Source of the DNA: Kiritimatiellia bacterium
GTDB lineage: Bacteria > Verrucomicrobiota > Kiritimatiellia > JAFGHX01
Assembly (NCBI GenBank): GCA_016929905.1
Contig: JAFGHX010000412.1
Span: 1 to 64,000, forward strand
Length of the DNA stretch: 64,000 nt
Direction of reading: 5' to 3'
In this document: one piece after another, positions 44,038-53,430 of the stretch
Numbering within the stretch: the stretch's first letter is position 1
Layout of the letters: the number at the start of each line of letters is the position of its first letter
Made by a program: the position numbers and the translations under genes
Notes under the pieces: model-generated
Seen by the model: the letters and a program-made list of their open reading frames with translations, nothing else
Told to the model about the DNA's origin: nothing
The model's database searches: none

Positions 44038-44868
44038 CTACCGCAACTGCGCCCGGAACATCTTCGGGCCCATTCCCAGCATGCGGCGGCAGAAGCGGGA
44101 GAAGGTGAACGGGTCGGAGAACCCCATGTGGTAGGCGATCTCGTTGATGCGCAGATCCGCGTAGCGCAGCAGCCGGGCCGCCGCGTTCGCACGCTGCCAG
44201 TCCAGATACGCCTTGAGCGTGATCCCCTCGCTCCGATGAAACTGCACCGATAGGTGGCTGGTGGAGTAGCCCAGATCTGCCGCGATCTGCCGGATGGTTA
44301 CCGGTTTGCCGCGCTGGTCGGCCACATGGCGCTTCACCCGCTCGGCGAGCGGGTCGCGGGCGGGATCGATCCCTCGTTTTGCCATGCCGGCATAGATCTG
44401 CATGCACGCGGCCACGAGGTGCTCCAGCAGTGAGGTGTCGAGCGGGCCGGGAATCGCGCGCTCCGGCAGCAGACGGGTGACGGCGCCGAGCAGCGCGCGC
44501 GTGCGATCCGTGCGAGGCAGGATGCGGGTGGTCGCCTCTCCTGTGAATCCGTGCAGAATGAACTTGAACGTGGCCGTGTAACTCCCGTGCGCCGGATGTT
44601 CCAGCCAATGCTGGACCCCCGGCGGAATCACGATCAGTTCGCCGCGCTGGGGGGTGAACTCCTCGCCCTGCGCCCCGATCCGCAAACCCGGCTTGCCGCC
44701 GACCATCGCCTCGATCTGCCAGAAGGAATGACTGTGGCCCGGCGCGCGCCGGCACGGCGCGCGCGGGCAGACGATCGCGTTCAACAGAATGCATTGCAGC
44801 GGCGCCCGCCCGGCCCCTTCCCCGCCCCAAATCAAACGTTTTGCCATCTTTTGCTCGCTTCCGGCCAT
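44038..44868 (-). CDS. AraC-family transcriptional regulator
   Basis: 276 residues from ATG at 44868, with GGAG 8 nt upstream. The N-terminal cupin domain has HSHSFWQIEAMVGG and GELIVIPPGVQHWLEHP. The C-terminal double helix-turn-helix is complete: VTIRQIAADLGYSTSHLSVQ, FHRSEGITLKAYLDWQR, and the second motif LRINEIAYHMGFSDPFTFSR followed by FCRRMLGMGPKMFR. Such regulators bind a sugar or related effector through the cupin and activate nearby genes. It is divergent from the DUF3604 gene at 45104, which may be a target. The 235-nt space between them contains a long inverted repeat. Confidence 0.93.
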   Translation of the reverse strand: MAGSEQKMAKRLIWGGEGAGRAPLQCILLNAIVCPRAPCRRAPGHSHSFWQIEAMVGGKPGLRIGAQGEEFTPQRGELIVIPPGVQHWLEHPAHGSYTATFKFILHGFTGEATTRILPRTDRTRALLGAVTRLLPERAIPGPLDTSLLEHLVAACMQIYAGMAKRGIDPARDPLAERVKRHVADQRGKPVTIRQIAADLGYSTSHLSVQFHRSEGITLKAYLDWQRANAAARLLRYADLRINEIAYHMGFSDPFTFSRFCRRMLGMGPKMFRAQLR

Positions 44869-44954
44869 GTCGAAATCTCCGTGGCTGGGGCTAGACTTCC
44901 GTTAGTATAGGGCGGTCGTACGCCGCGTTGAAGCCCAAAAGTCGTTCGGGTGCC

Positions 44955-45023
44955 CGGCTCGCGAGACGCTCGCCCTCCATTTCGCCGGGGCGCGCCCCTG
45001 GCGGGCGAGCGTCCCGCGAGCCG
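44955..45023. repeat. Long inverted repeat, 21-bp arms with 27-nt loop
   Basis: Arms at 44955-44975 and 45003-45023 match at 20 of 21 positions; the arm reads GGGCGAGCGTCTCGCGAGCC. The loop is itself self-complementary. The element at 47086-47166 has related arms (GGGCGAGGCTGTGCCGAGCC) and an equally long loop. Confidence 0.7.
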
Positions 45024-45103
45024 TGATCGCCGCGCAAGCGGCTTGCCGCGGCGCGCATGGGCGGAGGTGAAGCACAACAGGTAGAAGCTGGAGGAACACC
45101 GCG

Positions 45104-46939
45104 ATGAGCGTCAAGGCCACCGTCCGCAAGAGTCGTTTCAGGGTGCGGGAAGCCTGCAGCGTCGAGCTGCAGATCCGGACGTCCGACCCGCTCAAGCCGG
45201 GCGATACGGTGGAGGTCCAGTTCCCGAACACGTGGTCGGTACTGTGGTCGCCGAGCTTCTGCCGTGAGCTGCAGGCGGAGCAGCCCGACGCCGAGCACTA
45301 CATCCACGTCGGGGCTAAGGGGGCCGGTACGCGTTTCGAGACGGTGATCGAGCCCCGGCACCTGTCGTGCCCGGACAAGAAGCAGGGGCGCCATGGCCGC
45401 TGCATCATCGCGACGCTGACGGCGGGTGAAGTCGCGCCGCGGACGCCGATCACGCTTTCGTACCGCAACACGTTTGCACCGTATGTGGCGGAGACCGACT
45501 CCGTGAGGGTGCGCGTGCGAGGGCTGGCGCCGGAACGCGAGCCCGCCCTGACCGTCGCGCCCGGTCCGGCGCAGGCGTTTCGGATTCTCGCGCCCTCGGG
45601 TGTGGAGCCGGGCGAGGAATTCGAGGTGCTTCTCGTCAGCCTTGACCGGTTCGACAATTGTTCCAGCACGCGTTACCGGGACAAGGCGTTGAAGCTGGCT
45701 GACGGGACGGTTGTGGCGGCGAATCTCGATTTCACGGGCAGCACGCGGGTGGCCGTCCGGCTGACGGATGAGGGCGTGTATCGTTTCGTCATGGACGAGA
45801 CGGTCTCCAATGCCTGTCGGGTCGCGCGCGGGGTGCGCGGCCCGTACTGGGGCGACATCCACATCCACACGAAGCTTTCGGGCGATGGCCAAGGCACGGC
45901 CCCTTACGGTTACGCGCGCGACGTGAGCGGCCTGGACTTCGCCGGGGTCATCGACCACTGCGAATCGCTGGGGCGGGAAGGCTACCGGCTGGTGGTGGAG
46001 TGGGCACAGGAGGCCTATGTGCCGGGGCGTTTCGTGACGATCCTGGGCGATGAACGCAACCCGAAGGGCCTGACCGGCCACCACAACATCTACTTCCGCG
46101 ACGAGAACGATTTCATGGCGCATACGGTCATCGCGCACCCGCCCGGGAAGAACGGGCAGGGGGGCGAGCAGAAGATGCTGGACAGCCTGCCGCCCGACTG
46201 CGGGATGGTGATCCCGCACCATACGGGCATCTCGTGGGGCGCGGTCAGGGAAGGGGACAAGGGATCGGCCGTGAACCTCGACGCCTGGGACGATCACGGG
46301 ACGCGGCCGGTGATGGAAATCTACTCGCACCACGGGCAGAGCGAGGTGTACGCCCCGCAGCACGCGCTGGCCTATGAGTTCAACCGCGTGCGGCATCCCG
46401 GCCGGCGCGCCAACGCCTGCGTACCCGGCCCGTACTACGCGCAGGACTACTGGATGGCCGGCCGGCGGCTGGGCGTGATCGGCTCGTCGGACGAGCACAC
46501 CGGCCAGGGCGGGCGGCGGCACGGCGGGATCGCCGCCGTCTGGGGCTGTGAGTTGACCCGCGACGGCGTCTTTCAGGCGCTGCGCCAACGCCGGTGCTAC
46601 GCGACGACCGGCGAGCATATCCTGGTGGATTTCACCGTCGGCGACGGACAGATGGGCGAATGCATCAAGGCGCGACCCGGCGACAAGGTCCCGGTCCGCC
46701 TCCAGGTCTGGGGCACCGACCTGCTGCTGCGCGTCGAGATCCTCCGGCACCGGTTCGGCGTCGACAGGTCGTTCCTGCCGATCCTCTCCGTCGCGCCTCG
46801 GCCGGAATCCATGGACGCCGAGTTCGAGTTGGAGGAGACGGTACAGGGCCCGTGCCTGTACTACGCCCGGATCACCCAGGAGCCGCTGCAATGGCCGGAT
46901 ATGGCGTGGACCAGCCCCGTCTGGGTGGAGATGGGGTGA
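45104..46939 (+). CDS. DUF3604 (PHP-like metal-dependent) protein
   Basis: 611 residues from ATG at 45104 with GGAGGAACACCGCG upstream. The first 240 residues are beta-rich, two Ig-like segments without a signal peptide. The C-terminal domain opens with the PHP-type metal motif WGDIHIHTKLSGDGQG and FAGVIDHCESLG, continues with VIPHHTGISWG and MEIYSHHGQSE, and closes with VIGSSDEHTGQGG, all metal-ligand-rich. This is the DUF3604 pattern, common in planctomycetes and Lentisphaerota, usually close to sulfatases; a phosphoesterase-like reaction is presumed. The AraC gene is divergent. A heptamer array begins 5 nt after its stop. Confidence 0.82.
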   Translation: MSVKATVRKSRFRVREACSVELQIRTSDPLKPGDTVEVQFPNTWSVLWSPSFCRELQAEQPDAEHYIHVGAKGAGTRFETVIEPRHLSCPDKKQGRHGRCIIATLTAGEVAPRTPITLSYRNTFAPYVAETDSVRVRVRGLAPEREPALTVAPGPAQAFRILAPSGVEPGEEFEVLLVSLDRFDNCSSTRYRDKALKLADGTVVAANLDFTGSTRVAVRLTDEGVYRFVMDETVSNACRVARGVRGPYWGDIHIHTKLSGDGQGTAPYGYARDVSGLDFAGVIDHCESLGREGYRLVVEWAQEAYVPGRFVTILGDERNPKGLTGHHNIYFRDENDFMAHTVIAHPPGKNGQGGEQKMLDSLPPDCGMVIPHHTGISWGAVREGDKGSAVNLDAWDDHGTRPVMEIYSHHGQSEVYAPQHALAYEFNRVRHPGRRANACVPGPYYAQDYWMAGRRLGVIGSSDEHTGQGGRRHGGIAAVWGCELTRDGVFQALRQRRCYATTGEHILVDFTVGDGQMGECIKARPGDKVPVRLQVWGTDLLLRVEILRHRFGVDRSFLPILSVAPRPESMDAEFELEETVQGPCLYYARITQEPLQWPDMAWTSPVWVEMG

Positions 46940-46944
46940 GGAGA

Positions 46945-47042
<98 letters not shown>

Positions 47043-47085
47043 GAAAGATGTTCGTGGGGAGGCAAGCTACGTAGCGGCACACGGA

Positions 47086-47166
47086 ATGGAGGGCGAGGCT
47101 GTGCCGAGCCGCTCCCTCGGGCAAGTCGCCGACTGGCGGGCGGCTCGGCACAGCCTCGCCCTCCAT
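47086..47166. repeat. Perfect 27-bp inverted repeat with 27-nt loop
   Basis: Left arm 47086-47112 and right arm 47140-47166 are exact reverse complements (core GGGCGAGGCTGTGCCGAGCC). The arms start and end with ATGGA/TCCAT. It lies 50 nt before the beta-propeller start and could form a strong mRNA hairpin or cruciform. Confidence 0.85.
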
Positions 47167-47215
47167 GAGAAAGAACACCAAACGTTCCATGACGATTGAC
47201 AGAGGAGAGCACATC

Positions 47216-48472
47216 ATGACCACGGCAACCGCACGCAAGATCGCATTCCCGGAATACACGACCTATGACCCCGAGATTCCCGTCTGGTGCATTACGCCGA
47301 AGTCGGGGCCGACCATACACCGGTTCTTCGACACTTCGCCCGTCAGCCGGTCGGGCCGCTACGTCGGGCTCACGCGGTTCCCGTACGAGGACCGGCTGCC
47401 GACCCCCGGCGACAAGGCCGAGATCGTGGTGGTGGACTTGGAGCAGGGGACGCAGGAGGTCGTCGCCCGGACCGCCGGCTGGGACACGCAGCTCGGCGCG
47501 CACACGCAGTGGGGCAAGGACGACACGTGCCTGTGCTACAACGAGGTGGACACGCAAACGTGGCGGCCGTACGGCGTGGTGCTCAATCCGTTCACGGGCG
47601 AGAAGAAGGTACTCGAAGGCGGCATCTACATGGTTTCGCCCGACGGCCGGTTCGCGGCGAATCCGTGCCTGCTGCGCACGGCGCGCACGCAGGCCGGCTA
47701 CGGCGTGCTCGCGCCGGATGCGGCGATCCCGCACAACGACGGGGCCCCCGACGACGACGGCATCTGGGTCACCGACCTGGAGACGGGCAAGGCGGATCTG
47801 CGGGTGTCGTTGCGCCGGATCGTGGAAGCCGTTCTGACGCCCGAAGAACGGGCGAAGCGCGGGTTCTACGGCGCGCACGTGAAGTGGAGCCTCGACGGCG
47901 AGCGGCTCATGCTCGTGCTGCGCGGCATCTCCTCCGATCCCGACGCGAAGGAGCGAATGAGCAAGAACGTGGTGACCTTGAAGGCCGACGGGACGGATAT
48001 CCATGTGGCGATTCCCTCCTCCGAATGGCGCAAGGGCGGGCACCACCCGAACTGGTGCCCGGACAGCGAATACGTGATGATGAATCTCAACTGTCACGGC
48101 GCCGGCGCCGGGTTGCGGTTCGTGAAGGCGCGCTACGACGGGACGGACTACGGCCCGATGACCGACGCCGTGCCCGGGTCGGGCCATCCGGCCCTGCATC
48201 CGAACGGCCGCCACATCGTGACCGACGCCTATCCGAGGGAACCGACTGCGTTCGGCGACGGCACAACGCCGATCCGGTTCGTGGATGTCAAAGCCGGCAC
48301 GGCCCGCAACATCGTGCGGATCAACGCCAACCCGCCCTTCCAAGGCCCAAAGAACGAGCTGCGCGTGGATCCGCACCCGGCCTGGGACTACGCGTTCGAA
48401 CGCAGCGTGTTCAACGGCTACCTCGACGGCGCGCGGCGCGTGTTCCTGGCGGAGCTGTCCGGGCTCGTGTAG
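47216..48472 (+). CDS. TolB/oligogalacturonide-lyase-like beta-propeller protein
   Basis: 418 residues from ATG at 47216, with GAGGAG about 9 nt upstream. No signal peptide, so cytoplasmic. Repeated blade motifs are visible: SGRYVGLTRFP, DKAEIVVVDLEQGTQEVVA, YMVSPDGRFAANPCLLRTA, VKWSLDGERLMLVLRG, HPNWCPDSEYVMMNLN, and GHPALHPNGRHIVTDAY. This periodicity gives a six- or seven-bladed propeller like TolB or the oligogalacturonate lyase Ogl (PL22). In PL22, histidines and an arginine hold Mn and the uronate. His-rich blade ends are present here, but the exact set cannot be verified. A partial duplicate follows at 48841-49144. A lyase role is possible but unproven. Confidence 0.7.
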   Translation: MTTATARKIAFPEYTTYDPEIPVWCITPKSGPTIHRFFDTSPVSRSGRYVGLTRFPYEDRLPTPGDKAEIVVVDLEQGTQEVVARTAGWDTQLGAHTQWGKDDTCLCYNEVDTQTWRPYGVVLNPFTGEKKVLEGGIYMVSPDGRFAANPCLLRTARTQAGYGVLAPDAAIPHNDGAPDDDGIWVTDLETGKADLRVSLRRIVEAVLTPEERAKRGFYGAHVKWSLDGERLMLVLRGISSDPDAKERMSKNVVTLKADGTDIHVAIPSSEWRKGGHHPNWCPDSEYVMMNLNCHGAGAGLRFVKARYDGTDYGPMTDAVPGSGHPALHPNGRHIVTDAYPREPTAFGDGTTPIRFVDVKAGTARNIVRINANPPFQGPKNELRVDPHPAWDYAFERSVFNGYLDGARRVFLAELSGLV

Positions 48473-48840
48473 CGCCGGACAGGCGCGATAGGCGCTCGGG
48501 ATGCGCACGGAGCGGCCGGGCGGCGTGTCGCCTCCGGGCTCCGGTGCGAAGCGCGAAACGCATGCGCATCACGACCGGTCGCGCGGGAGACGACCCATGA
48601 CGGACAACGCAGAGCAGCGGCCATTCCGGCCGAGCGGGATTCAGCCGTGGGCGCCCCGCGCGCCGACGGCGCCGCGCACGCGGCGCGACGGGCGCACACT
48701 GCTCGTCACCAGCAACGGCAGCGTGCGCAGTACCTGCTGGTACCAGCGGCGCGAACCCGCCTATGGGCCGTTGGTGGCGGCGCTGCCGCGACCAACATGA
48801 ACTTACTCGAGAACTTGGCTCGAAATCGGCGAGAACGCAC
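48473..48840. other. Region between the beta-propeller gene and its broken copy
   Basis: No recognised gene. A 67-codon frame from ATG at 48597 (MTDNAEQRPFRPSG) has a GGGAG upstream but no family signal, and may be the worn 5' end of the duplicated gene. Confidence 0.4.
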
Positions 48841-49144
48841 GGGTGGGACACACAACTCGACGCGCAGGTACTGTGGGGCAAGGACGACACGTGCCTGTGC
48901 CATAACGACACGAATATCCAGACTTGGAAGCCGTACGGTGTGGGCCTGGACCCGTTCAGCGGCAGAGAGAAGAAGCTGGAGTACGCAATCTACAGGGTCT
49001 CACCCGACGGACGCTTCGCGGCCAGTCCATGCCTGCTGCGTACCGGTCGGACACAGGCCGGCTACGGCGTGATCGCCCCGGGGGAGGCTGTGCCGCGCAA
49101 CGAGGGTGCGCCCCAGGACGACGGCGTTTACGTCACTTGTTCGC
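48841..49144 (+). pseudogene. Internal fragment of a duplicated beta-propeller gene
   Basis: Translation GWDTQLDAQVLWGKDDTCLC through RVSPDGRFAASPCLLRTGRT to GAPQDDGVYVTC aligns without gaps to the middle of the gene at 47216-48472. The N-terminal blades and everything after VYVTC are missing or unrelated. DNA divergence is moderate, so the copy is not very recent. Confidence 0.8.
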
Positions 49145-49282
49145 GGATCTGGCCGCCGACGCCAGGAGGCGGCCCTCTCGAATCACGTGCGCACTGAGGC
49201 CTCCGGTCCACGCCCTGACGGGCCCGGCTACATCCTGCCCCTGTATATTGCCCTGATTGTCAATAATCTCATTGCTCGGGGG

Positions 49283-49311
49283 TTGACAGCATTCTCTCCA
49301 TACGGTACTAT
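49283..49311 (+). promoter_or_regulatory. Promoter of the GH101-like gene
   Basis: TTGACA (49283-49288), a 17-nt spacer and TACTAT (49306-49311), about 104 nt before the start at 49415. A palindromic operator begins at the next base. The same layout is found upstream of the GntR/LacI-type regulator. Confidence 0.72.
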
Positions 49312-49331
49312 TGGTATCATGATGGGTACCA
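49312..49331 (+). promoter_or_regulatory. Operator TGGTA-N10-TACCA, copy 1
   Basis: TGGTATCATGATGGGTACCA directly follows the -10 element, so a bound repressor would block initiation. It matches the site at 63045-63064 at 19 of 20 bases, including the spacer. Confidence 0.7.
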
Positions 49332-49414
49332 CAAGTCAAAATCGCTGAGGTTGCGTGATGTTCCTAGCCCCCCCAGGATTCCGCTTGTTCTGATCACATA
49401 TCCGGATAGGATCG

Positions 49415-52114
49415 ATGCACATGCGAGCGAAATACTGGCGCAGATTGGTTGCGGAATGTGTGGTTGTCGTGGCGTTCTTCATCGGCGTCTCCTGCGGAGC
49501 GTCCGGTCCGGAGCAGGACTTCTCGGACAAGAGCACCTACAAGATCGAGCCGTTCTACGGGGGCACGGATTTGCGCGTGACGGAACTGGAGAAGCCGGGT
49601 CCTTCGGGCCGGCCGGCGCTCGAGCTTCAAGTTGGCTGTCCGCGCGACAACGCGGGTGTGAACGTCACGTGGGCGTTTCCTCCGCGTGTGCTGGACAAGG
49701 AAGTTTTCTCCGTCTCGTTGCTGACGCCGGGCGGGCCGCTCACGTACGTGCGAGCGGTTTTTCTTGACGCCGCCGGCAAGCGTGTTTGTCGGAACAACTA
49801 CTTCAGCGTTGCGGCGAACGACTGGCGGCAGATCACGTTTTCCGTAGGGGGCAAGACGGGTGCGGCGTCGACGGAGCCGAAGGATGTGAAGCCTGGCAGG
49901 CCGGTAGCAAGCATACGGCTGCAGTTCTGCGGCAAGGCGGGCAAGACGATTCGCGCGGTGATCTCCGATTTCGCCGAGGCCGGCAAGCCGGGCGCGCGGC
50001 CGGCTGTTGCGCGCAAGAGAGCGGAAGGCGAGCCGGCGGTGTCGGGGGGCGGTGTCGGGATCTGGCTGGACGCGTCGGGCGGGTATGCGCTGAGCGGGGT
50101 CAAGCTGGGCGAGCGTTGGTTCGAGCCGAACATCGCGGGTGTGTACCCGCGCTTCACGTTCCTGGACAAGACGGGGAAGCGCGTGGTTCTCGGCGCGGGC
50201 GATTCGAGTCTGACGGTCAAGGCCGAGGCGCGTGGCGCGGGCAAGACCGCGGTTCGTTATTCGCGGGGCGGCACGACGTTGGAAGTGGTCTACTCCGCGG
50301 CCGGCACGGTTGCGCGCTGCGACGTGACCGTGGTGGAGGAGGGCGATCTGAAGCTCGTGCTGGCGGGCACCGCCAAGATTCTGGGCACGGAGCTGGGCGC
50401 CTCGGACTACGGGATCACGCCCGCCGGCGCTCTGTTCTTCCCCTGCAAGGGCCAGGCGCCGCGCACGTTCAAGCGCCGCGGCAACGCGGACAACGCGGTC
50501 CCGAACTTCACGGCGGCACGGGTGGGCGATTCGGTGGTGATCTACAATCCGCTGACGGCCTCGCAGGAGATGTGTCTGACGGCGGAGACACTCGGCGGGG
50601 CGGAGTTGATCTGGTTCGGCGGGGATCTGCAGTTCCGCCCGGACAAGGTGAAGAACCCGGCCACCAAGCTGTGTCACGAGACGTTGAGTTGGCAGCTGGA
50701 GACGGCGGGCGACGAGAACGGCGACGGCGCCGTCGACTGGGTGGACGCCGGCATCGCCTATCGCGACCGGCACATGAAGCGCAACGCGAGCCTGGCGCCG
50801 AGCGTGCGCGACTCGCTCAAGTTCTATCACGGCGTGCCGGGCGACACGTACGAGCAGCTCGCGCGCGTGATCGAGAAGATGGACTACTGTTCGACCCTGT
50901 GGTGGGTGAAGGGCGCGATGAAGACGAACATCAAGCCCGGCTCCGAGGCGCATCCGTATGTCGTCGAGCCCGATCCGGGCCGGGGCGACCGCGCCGCCGT
51001 TCGTGCGCGGGTCGCCGCCGCGCACGGGCACGTCGGTATCTACTACGGGCACGATTACCTCGACAATCACAACGGGGACTGGCCCGAGGAGTTGATCAAG
51101 CTGGATGAGAACGGCAACCCGCATCCCTACTACATGCATCACGGGCACCGGTTGCACTACAAGGACAACGTGCGCGGGCTCGCGAGCGGGGCGCTGAAGG
51201 AGCACTACGAGGAGATCCTTCGCGTCTGCAAGCTGCAGGCCGGCGATCCGGTCATGCTCGACACCTTCACGGCCTACGCGCGGCCCGGCTATCACCCGGA
51301 CTACCCGGCCACGCCGCAGATCGAGACGGGCGCCAAGCGCGAGCTTTGCCGGTGGTTCAAGCAGGAGCACGGCCTCCCGATCGCGGGCGAAAGCGTCATC
51401 GAAGGCACCGAAGACATGCTCGATTTCGGCGCGATCCTCTGCAACTTCCGCAACCTGACACGATCCGAGTTCTGGAAGAAGAACGGCTGGGTCCCGCTTC
51501 TGAGTGTCGTCTATCACGGTTGTACCTACACGGGCGTGAGCGTCTACGAATACCGCGAGCCCGACCCGAACTGGGCCGCCGCGCTGGTGACCGGCTGCAG
51601 CCTGTGGCAGTGGTCGACCGGCCATTATCCCGACATGTACGCATTCGGCGCGCGTATGTTCTTCCATCAGAACAGCGCGTGGATCCCCTGCGCCGACGCC
51701 CGCATCACCGACGTCGACCGCACCGGCACCGAGTACCGGATCGCGTTCGACAACGGCAACACGCTCTGGGCGGACCCGGGCAGGAACGCGTGGCGGCTGG
51801 AGGCGGGCGGCGTTCTGTACGACGGGTTCACCCCGTTCAACAGCCGCGGGGTCATGGCGATTCTGAAGCAGGGCGATTTCGATCTGACACTGCCGGTCAA
51901 AGACATGCTGGAGATCATTCCCTCGCAGCCGCATCGCGACAAGCTTGACGTGACCATCGCGCGCAACGCGGACGGGCACGTGCGGGTCCGCGGCAATTTC
52001 AGCAAGATCCCCTGGAAGATGAAGTGGTACCACAAGCCCGCGGGCGGCGGCAAAGACGTGGTCGATATGCGGGAGGTCGAGCCGGTGCTGATGTTGCGGC
52101 GGGCAGGCCGCTGA
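49415..52114 (+). CDS. Secreted glycosidase-like protein, possibly GH101-related
   Basis: 899 residues from ATG at 49415; a second ATG 6 nt later is also possible. The N-terminus (VVVVAFFIGVSCGAS) is a signal peptide, with a Cys that might be a lipobox but lacks the usual Leu at -3. Beta-sandwich modules cover about 30-430. The segment DENGDGAVDWVDAGIAYRDR recalls the endo-alpha-N-acetylgalactosaminidase (GH101) entry to its catalytic barrel. The barrel follows: GIYYGHDYLDNHNGDWPEEL, LDTFTAYARPGYHPD and IAGESVIEG provide candidate Asp/Glu residues. A late beta domain ends the protein. GH101 enzymes release O-glycans from glycoproteins; relatives with other activities are likely. It has its own promoter and operator, and an oxidoreductase gene follows. 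Confidence 0.6.
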   Translation: MHMRAKYWRRLVAECVVVVAFFIGVSCGASGPEQDFSDKSTYKIEPFYGGTDLRVTELEKPGPSGRPALELQVGCPRDNAGVNVTWAFPPRVLDKEVFSVSLLTPGGPLTYVRAVFLDAAGKRVCRNNYFSVAANDWRQITFSVGGKTGAASTEPKDVKPGRPVASIRLQFCGKAGKTIRAVISDFAEAGKPGARPAVARKRAEGEPAVSGGGVGIWLDASGGYALSGVKLGERWFEPNIAGVYPRFTFLDKTGKRVVLGAGDSSLTVKAEARGAGKTAVRYSRGGTTLEVVYSAAGTVARCDVTVVEEGDLKLVLAGTAKILGTELGASDYGITPAGALFFPCKGQAPRTFKRRGNADNAVPNFTAARVGDSVVIYNPLTASQEMCLTAETLGGAELIWFGGDLQFRPDKVKNPATKLCHETLSWQLETAGDENGDGAVDWVDAGIAYRDRHMKRNASLAPSVRDSLKFYHGVPGDTYEQLARVIEKMDYCSTLWWVKGAMKTNIKPGSEAHPYVVEPDPGRGDRAAVRARVAAAHGHVGIYYGHDYLDNHNGDWPEELIKLDENGNPHPYYMHHGHRLHYKDNVRGLASGALKEHYEEILRVCKLQAGDPVMLDTFTAYARPGYHPDYPATPQIETGAKRELCRWFKQEHGLPIAGESVIEGTEDMLDFGAILCNFRNLTRSEFWKKNGWVPLLSVVYHGCTYTGVSVYEYREPDPNWAAALVTGCSLWQWSTGHYPDMYAFGARMFFHQNSAWIPCADARITDVDRTGTEYRIAFDNGNTLWADPGRNAWRLEAGGVLYDGFTPFNSRGVMAILKQGDFDLTLPVKDMLEIIPSQPHRDKLDVTIARNADGHVRVRGNFSKIPWKMKWYHKPAGGGKDVVDMREVEPVLMLRRAGR

Positions 52115-52125
52115 GCGTGCCGTAC

Positions 52126-52155
52126 CGTGATCGGAGTTTGCAGACTCCGATCACG
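52126..52155. repeat. Perfect 12-bp hairpin
   Basis: CGTGATCGGAGT-TTGCAG-ACTCCGATCACG lies 11 nt after the GH101-like stop. It lacks a U-run, so a rho-independent terminator is unlikely. A REP-like or mRNA-stabilising element fits better. Confidence 0.65.
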
Positions 52156-52188
52156 GCCCCGGGGGGGGGGAGGGAGGAGGAGGCGAAC

Positions 52189-53316
52189 GTGATCGGGATC
52201 GGACTGATCGGAGCGGGTGATATGGCGCTTGGGCACTGCCGTGCGCTGCTGCAGGCGGGGCACGAACGGGCACTGGTGGCGGTGGCCGACATCAACGAGC
52301 AGCGGGCCGCCGCCCTGCAGAGCACGGCGCGGATCCGGCTGGCGGCGCACACGGACTATCGCGATCTGCTCGCGCGCGCGGACATCGACGCGGTCTTCAT
52401 CGCCACGCCGAACCATCTGCATCGGGAGCATGCGTGCGCGGCCTTCGCGGCGGGCAAACATGTGTTTCTGGAAAAACCGATGGCGCTCACCCTGACGGAG
52501 TGCGACGCGATCCTCGCCGCCGCTGCGGAGGCGGACCGCGTCCTGCAGATCGGGCTGGTCTATCGCTACTCGCCGCTGTTCCGGGAAATGGAACGCCTCA
52601 TCCGGAGCGGCCGGATCGGCGTGCCGGTCATGGCGTGGTGTCATGAGTTCCGGGTGCCCTTTCCGGTGGGGCGGGATCGGGAGTGGCGCTATTCGCAGGC
52701 GCTCTCCGGCGGGGCGCTGGTCGAGAAGAGCTGCCACCACTTCGACCTGTTCCAGTGGCTGCTGGACGCGGTGCCCGTGCGCGTGCACGCGATCGGCGGG
52801 CAAACCGCCGTGCGCCGCGACGGCGCGGTGAAGCCAGGCGTGCCGACCGAGCCGTATGAACTCGGGCCCGGCGCGGTAAACGACATCATCGACCACGCCT
52901 GGGTCAATGTCGAGTACGACAACGCCACGAAAGGGAATCTCGGGCTCTCGCTGTTCACGGCCGGCCGAAGCATGCCGGTCGGCGTACTCGGGACCGGCGG
53001 TTGGATCGAAGCGTGTGTGCCGCGCAAGCTGCTGCGCGTGCATGACGGGCGCGCGGGGTGCATCGAGGAGCTTGAACCTCTGCGCAAAGCACATGAGCCG
53101 GCCGATGTTGGCCATACCGGCGGCACGCGGCAGGTGAAGGCGTTCCTCGAGGCGATTGAGGCCGGCGCGACGCCGTTCGCCGACGGGCAGGTCGGCCGCG
53201 CAAGCATTCTGGCCGGGCTCGCCGCCGAGCTGAGCATACGCCGGCAGCGCGTCGTCGAGGTCGACGAGCTTGAACTCGCGGCTGCGGCGCCCGTCATGGC
53301 CGCCGCGAGCGGCTGA
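52189..53316 (+). CDS. Gfo/Idh/MocA family oxidoreductase, copy 2
   Basis: 375 residues from GTG at 52189, with GGAGGAGGCGAAC immediately upstream; the open frame further upstream has no family sequence. The Rossmann start is IGIGLIGAGDMALGHCRALL. The EKP motif is in VFLEKPMALTLTECDAI. The segment SGGALVEKSCHHFDLFQWLL carries the K-x3-H-x-D catalytic pattern of the family. It is only distantly like the copy at 40852, so substrates probably differ. The gene follows the GH101-like gene by 74 nt with a hairpin in between, and is probably under the same operator-controlled promoter. Confidence 0.92.
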   Translation: MIGIGLIGAGDMALGHCRALLQAGHERALVAVADINEQRAAALQSTARIRLAAHTDYRDLLARADIDAVFIATPNHLHREHACAAFAAGKHVFLEKPMALTLTECDAILAAAAEADRVLQIGLVYRYSPLFREMERLIRSGRIGVPVMAWCHEFRVPFPVGRDREWRYSQALSGGALVEKSCHHFDLFQWLLDAVPVRVHAIGGQTAVRRDGAVKPGVPTEPYELGPGAVNDIIDHAWVNVEYDNATKGNLGLSLFTAGRSMPVGVLGTGGWIEACVPRKLLRVHDGRAGCIEELEPLRKAHEPADVGHTGGTRQVKAFLEAIEAGATPFADGQVGRASILAGLAAELSIRRQRVVEVDELELAAAAPVMAAASG

Positions 53317-53430
53317 ATCTCTGAAGGCGCAGGCCGGCGGCAACCCGTGCCCGATACCGGGTGCGGCCGCAGGCGGCGGCGCGAAGAGAAGCGGAAAAGG
53401 CCGGACGGTCAAATCAAGACTGGAGGAACC

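Noticed and set aside
48597..48800. 67-codon frame as a separate small gene
   Set aside because: No recognisable features, placed between a gene and its truncated duplicate; more likely duplication debris.
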